A stretch of 9,386 nucleotides of DNA from assembly GCA_002362175.1 (NCBI GenBank), contig DETU01000055.1:1-9386 (forward strand), in the 5' to 3' direction. Below the pieces are notes generated by a model, which saw only the letters and a list, made by a program, of their open reading frames with translations, made no database searches and was not told where the DNA came from. This stretch comes from Ruminococcus sp. UBA3280. Its GTDB lineage: Bacteria > Bacillota > Clostridia > Oscillospirales > Ruminococcaceae. Positions 7,104 through 9,386 of the stretch are shown piece by piece. How positions within the stretch are numbered: the stretch's first letter is position 1; every line of letters begins with the position of its first letter. The translations under genes and the position numbers were made by a program.

Positions 7104-7765
7104 ATGTAAAAATGCAGGCATTAATGAAGTTTATTTCCGGTTTGGTAACGATAATGCTGTTGATTTTCGTTCCTGCCGGAACACTACATTATACAAACGG
7201 CTGGATTCTGACAGTAATACTTTTTACTCCTATGCTGATTATGGGAATTGTAATGTCAGTAAAAAATCCCAAACTACTCGAAAAAAGACTGAACGCAAAG
7301 GAAAAAGACTCCAAACAGAAAAATATTATCAGGTTCAGCGGAATTATTTTTTTAGTCGGATTTATTGTTGCCGGTCTAAACTATCGTTTTAAATGGTTGA
7401 TAATTCCGCAATGGATTATTATAACATCTTCAATAGTTTTTCTGCTATCCTATCTGATGTATGCGGAAGTAATCAGAGAAAATGCCTATTTATCAAGGAC
7501 AGTTGAAGTACAGGAAAATCAGAAAATAATTGATACGGGACTTTACGGAATTATAAGACACCCAATGTATACCGCTACAATTATTATGTTTCTGTCAATT
7601 CCATTGGTTTTAGGTTCTGTTCACTCTTTCATAATTTTTCTGCTTTATCCCGTGATAATAGTCATGAGACTAAGCAATGAAGAAAAATTTCTTGAAAATA
7701 ATCTTGACGGATATTCACAGTATAAAAATAAAGTTAAATATAGGTTAATACCTTTTATATGGTAA
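7100..7765 (+). CDS. Isoprenylcysteine carboxyl methyltransferase-family membrane protein
   Basis: This is a 221-residue integral membrane protein of the ICMT/PEMT-like methyltransferase superfamily, which uses S-adenosylmethionine. About five hydrophobic segments are visible, near 7-27, 30-50, 73-93, 98-120 and 160-188. The signature region is intact: GLYGIIRHPMY with R153-H154-P155 and Y157, followed by E194-E195 in the LSNEEKF helix and a C-terminal Y..Y...V.YRLIPFIW tail. In ICMT structures the RHP...EE elements form the cofactor site. Bacterial members have mostly unknown substrates, possibly lipids or small lipophilic molecules. The ATG sits in an ATGA overlap with the SUKH-like gene. 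The nearest Shine-Dalgarno (GGAG, 7085-7088) is rather distant, so reinitiation is likely; M5 at 7112 is an alternative start. It ends the low-GC block. Confidence 0.8.
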   Translation: MNVKMQALMKFISGLVTIMLLIFVPAGTLHYTNGWILTVILFTPMLIMGIVMSVKNPKLLEKRLNAKEKDSKQKNIIRFSGIIFLVGFIVAGLNYRFKWLIIPQWIIITSSIVFLLSYLMYAEVIRENAYLSRTVEVQENQKIIDTGLYGIIRHPMYTATIIMFLSIPLVLGSVHSFIIFLLYPVIIVMRLSNEEKFLENNLDGYSQYKNKVKYRLIPFIW

Positions 7766-7794
7766 TATAAAAAATTTTAAAAAAAGGTGATATT

Positions 7795-8805
7795 ATGTTA
7801 ATACTCGGAATTGAAAGCTCATGCGACGAAACCGCCGCAAGTGTTGTTAAAGACTGCCGTGAAATACGTTCGTCAGTCATTTCAACACAGATTGAAGAAC
7901 ACAGAAAATATGGCGGAGTTGTGCCTGAAATAGCTTCACGCCGCCACTGTGAAAATATACTCGGCGTTGTACATCAGGCTCTTGACGATGCTGATGTTAC
8001 TCTTGCTGACCTCGACGCTGTCGCCGTTACATATGCTCCCGGACTTATCGGTGCTTTACTTGTCGGCGTGAATTTTGCAAAAGGTCTGGTTATGGCTTCA
8101 GGAAAACCACTTGTTCCCGTTCACCATATCGCAGGACATATTGCTACAAATTATCTTACCTATCCCACTCTTGAACCACCGTATTTATGTCTTGTTGCAA
8201 GCGGTGGACACAGCCATATTATTGAAGTACTCAGCTATACAAAATTTCGTGTTTTAGGTCGTACACGTGACGACGCAGCAGGTGAATGTTTTGACAAATG
8301 TGCAAGGGCTATGGGCTTCTCCTATCCCGGAGGTGTACAGATTGACCGTGCAGCACAGAACGGTGACCCGTCAGAGTTCAGACTTCCACACCCAAATGTT
8401 GCAGGCAATGAATTTGATTTCAGTTTTTCAGGACTCAAAACCAATGTTATAAATTTAATTCATAACTCACAGCAGAAAAATATTACACTGAATTATAATA
8501 ACCTGTCCGCATCCGTTCAGAAAACTATAGCAGAAATTCTTACAGAAAAAACTATAAATTGTGCGGAAAAGTACGGATATAAAAAAATCGCACTTGCGGG
8601 CGGTGTTTCGGCAAATACAGGAGTACGTGCTGCATTGTTCGAAGCCTGTAGAAAGCGTGAATTTGAATTTTATATGCCTGAAAAATCACTTTGTGGCGAC
8701 AACGGTGCTATGATTGCGTGTCAGGGAAGTTATAATTTCCTCGCTGGAATTACAGCCGACGAAAGTCTTAATGCTATTGCTACACTTTCTATGGAGGATA
8801 TATGA
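7795..8805 (+). CDS. tsaD: tRNA N6-adenosine threonylcarbamoyltransferase TsaD
   Basis: TsaD (Kae1/Qri7 family) transfers threonylcarbamoyl from TC-AMP to A37 of ANN-decoding tRNAs, forming t6A; it acts with TsaB and TsaE in the cytoplasm. The 336 residues match the 337 of E. coli TsaD. Visible motifs are the ASKHA phosphate loop GIESSCDETAAS (residues 5-16), the metal-binding H111-x3-H115 in HHIAGH, the nucleotide-binding VASGGHSH block, GECFDKCARAMG, FSFSGLKT, LAGGVSAN near 264-271, and D302 in CGDNGAM. AAAGGTGA lies just before the ATG at 7795. It overlaps the following small gene by 4 bases. tsaB and tsaE are not in the window. The tRNA-Asn(GUU) at the right end decodes AAU/AAC and is therefore an expected t6A substrate. 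Confidence 0.97.
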   Translation: MLILGIESSCDETAASVVKDCREIRSSVISTQIEEHRKYGGVVPEIASRRHCENILGVVHQALDDADVTLADLDAVAVTYAPGLIGALLVGVNFAKGLVMASGKPLVPVHHIAGHIATNYLTYPTLEPPYLCLVASGGHSHIIEVLSYTKFRVLGRTRDDAAGECFDKCARAMGFSYPGGVQIDRAAQNGDPSEFRLPHPNVAGNEFDFSFSGLKTNVINLIHNSQQKNITLNYNNLSASVQKTIAEILTEKTINCAEKYGYKKIALAGGVSANTGVRAALFEACRKREFEFYMPEKSLCGDNGAMIACQGSYNFLAGITADESLNAIATLSMEDI

Positions 8806-8987
8806 AAAACAAATCTACTAATTGTGAAACTTGCACAAATTATGTCTATGATGCGGACTATGAATGTTATGTATGTTTAGTGAATCTTGATGAGGACGAA
8901 ATGTACAGATTTTTACAGGGTACTAATTACTCATGTCCGTATTACAGGCTTGACGACGAATACGGCGTTGTAAAACATCAGAATTAA
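8802..8987 (+). CDS. Small Cys-rich protein, DUF6472-like
   Basis: This is a 61-residue acidic protein with five cysteines: C8-x2-C11, C22, C25 and C45. The pattern NCETCTNYVYD...C.VNLDEDEM.RFL....C.Y matches what I recall of DUF6472, a family of small clostridial proteins. The Cys arrangement suggests a zinc or other metal site, probably C8, C11, C25 and C45, but this is inference and no function is known to me. Translation is coupled to tsaD through the ATGA at 8802-8805, and GGAGG within the end of tsaD serves as ribosome binding site. It is the last gene before the terminator. The coupling suggests co-production with TsaD, though not necessarily a shared pathway. Confidence 0.8.
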   Translation: MKNKSTNCETCTNYVYDADYECYVCLVNLDEDEMYRFLQGTNYSCPYYRLDDEYGVVKHQN

Positions 8988-8989
8988 TT

Positions 8990-9016
8990 AAAAGCTCCTT
9001 CAAACAGGAGCTTTTT
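8990..9016 (+). terminator. Intrinsic terminator of the tsaD transcription unit
   Basis: The arms AAAAGCTCCT (8990-8999) and AGGAGCTTTT (9006-9015) are perfectly complementary over 10 bp, with a 6-base loop and a T run at 9012-9016. It begins three bases after the stop codon of the small Cys-rich gene. The A tract at the left base could allow some function on the opposite strand as well. Confidence 0.9.
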
Positions 9017-9119
9017 CAGAATATTGTAATGTCTTTCAATTTATCTGTAATTCGACATTCAGGCAAAATAATAAAGGAAATACTTTTTTCATTTTATTTT
9101 CCTAAATATATAAAAATTT

Positions 9120-9148
9120 AAGCCTGAAAATTTTAAATTTTCAGGCTT
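9120..9148 (-). terminator. Hairpin terminator of the 5S-tRNA cluster (possibly bidirectional)
   Basis: AAGCCTGAAAATTT (9120-9133) and AAATTTTCAGGCTT (9135-9148) form a perfect 14-bp inverted repeat around one base; the innermost A/T pairs would open to make the loop. On the minus strand it begins just after the encoded CCA of tRNA-Asn and is followed by an A/T-rich tail, TTAAATTTTTATA. It therefore fits as terminator of the leftward RNA operon. On the plus strand it ends in TTTT and may also stop read-through from tsaD. The roughly 100 bases between the two terminators (9017-9119) are AT-rich and show no gene. Confidence 0.75.
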
Positions 9149-9149
9149 T

Positions 9150-9225
9150 TGGCTCCCCCTGCCCGGCTCGAACGGGCGACAACTCGGTTAACAGCCGAGT
9201 GCTCTACCGACTGAGCTAAGGAGGA
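9150..9225 (-). tRNA. tRNA-Asn (GUU)
   Basis: The minus strand folds into a full cloverleaf of 73 nucleotides plus an encoded CCA (9150-9152). The acceptor stem TCCTCCT pairs with AGGGGGA, including one G-U pair. The D stem is GCTC/GAGC, the anticodon stem CTCGG/CCGAG with loop CTGTTAA, the variable loop TTGTC, and the T stem GCCCG/CGGGC with loop TTCGAGC. The discriminator is G. The anticodon GUU occupies 9190-9192. It lies about 8 bases downstream of the 5S rRNA on the same strand and is the last gene of the cluster. Confidence 0.97.
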
Positions 9226-9233
9226 ATATTGTA

Positions 9234-9347
<114 letters not shown>

Positions 9348-9357
9348 TTATTTTAAG

Positions 9358-9386
9358 TGACCCGTACCAGAATCGAACTGGTGTTA
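9358..9386 (-). tRNA. Partial tRNA, 3' end only (probably tRNA-Glu)
   Basis: The minus strand shows variable-loop bases TAAC, a T arm ACCAG-TTCGATT-CTGGT, the acceptor strand ACGGGTC and discriminator A. It is followed by CTT, so CCA is not encoded. The remaining 5' part, including the anticodon, lies outside the window. The TAAC variable loop and the acceptor end GGGTCA closely resemble the Firmicutes tRNA-Glu(UUC) 3' half. A tRNA-Lys is the main alternative, since it can also end in GGGTCA. Identity is therefore an inference. Confidence 0.85.

Noticed and set aside
7045..7392. 115-codon plus-strand frame across the SUKH-like/methyltransferase junction
   Set aside because: It is out of frame with both supported genes, whose ATGA overlap explains the junction; the product is basic and low in complexity.
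9032..9060. Short AATGTC...GACATT repeat between the two terminators
   Set aside because: Only six bases match across a 20-base gap in AT-rich DNA, which is expected by chance.

Overview
The window looks like chromosome from an endospore-forming, low-to-moderate GC member of the Clostridia, most plausibly a Ruminococcus-like Oscillospiraceae. This rests on a gerA/gerB/gerC-type germinant receptor operon, a proofreading-deficient-type DNA polymerase I, a polA-rimI-tsaD gene order, a small Cys-rich protein resembling the clostridial DUF6472 family, and strong AGGAGG-type ribosome binding sites. Genus-level placement is inference; no 16S sequence is present.

Layout: 1-125 is an AT-rich upstream region with a candidate sporulation-type promoter. 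126-3148 is a three-gene spore germinant receptor operon (GerA-, GerB- and GerC-like), in which the GerC-like lipoprotein is only about half the usual length. 3149-3208 is a compact promoter region with a near-perfect sigma-A promoter and an overlapping 14-bp inverted repeat. 3209-6191 holds polA and rimI, which are tightly packed.

6197-7765 holds three short, tightly coupled genes: a DUF3592-like membrane protein, a SUKH-type immunity-like protein and an isoprenylcysteine-methyltransferase-like membrane protein. Hand-sampled lines here have about 17-21 G+C per 60 bases, against 26-30 in the flanking genes. The block separates rimI from tsaD, so it looks like an acquired accessory cassette. 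7795-8987 is tsaD followed, with a 4-base overlap, by the small Cys-rich protein gene; a clear intrinsic terminator follows at 8990-9016.

9120-9386 lies on the opposite strand and converges on the protein genes. In transcription order it carries the 3' end of a tRNA (probably Glu), a 5S rRNA, tRNA-Asn(GUU) and a hairpin terminator.

Functionally, the core is housekeeping: DNA repair and replication, tRNA t6A modification and ribosome/tRNA production. A sporulation operon sits beside it, and the accessory block is the most likely place for unfamiliar biology. I found no CRISPR array, transposase, phage gene or complete toxin system, and I do not claim a fully new system. The strongest leads are the low-GC cassette, the half-length GerC and the inverted repeat on the polA promoter.
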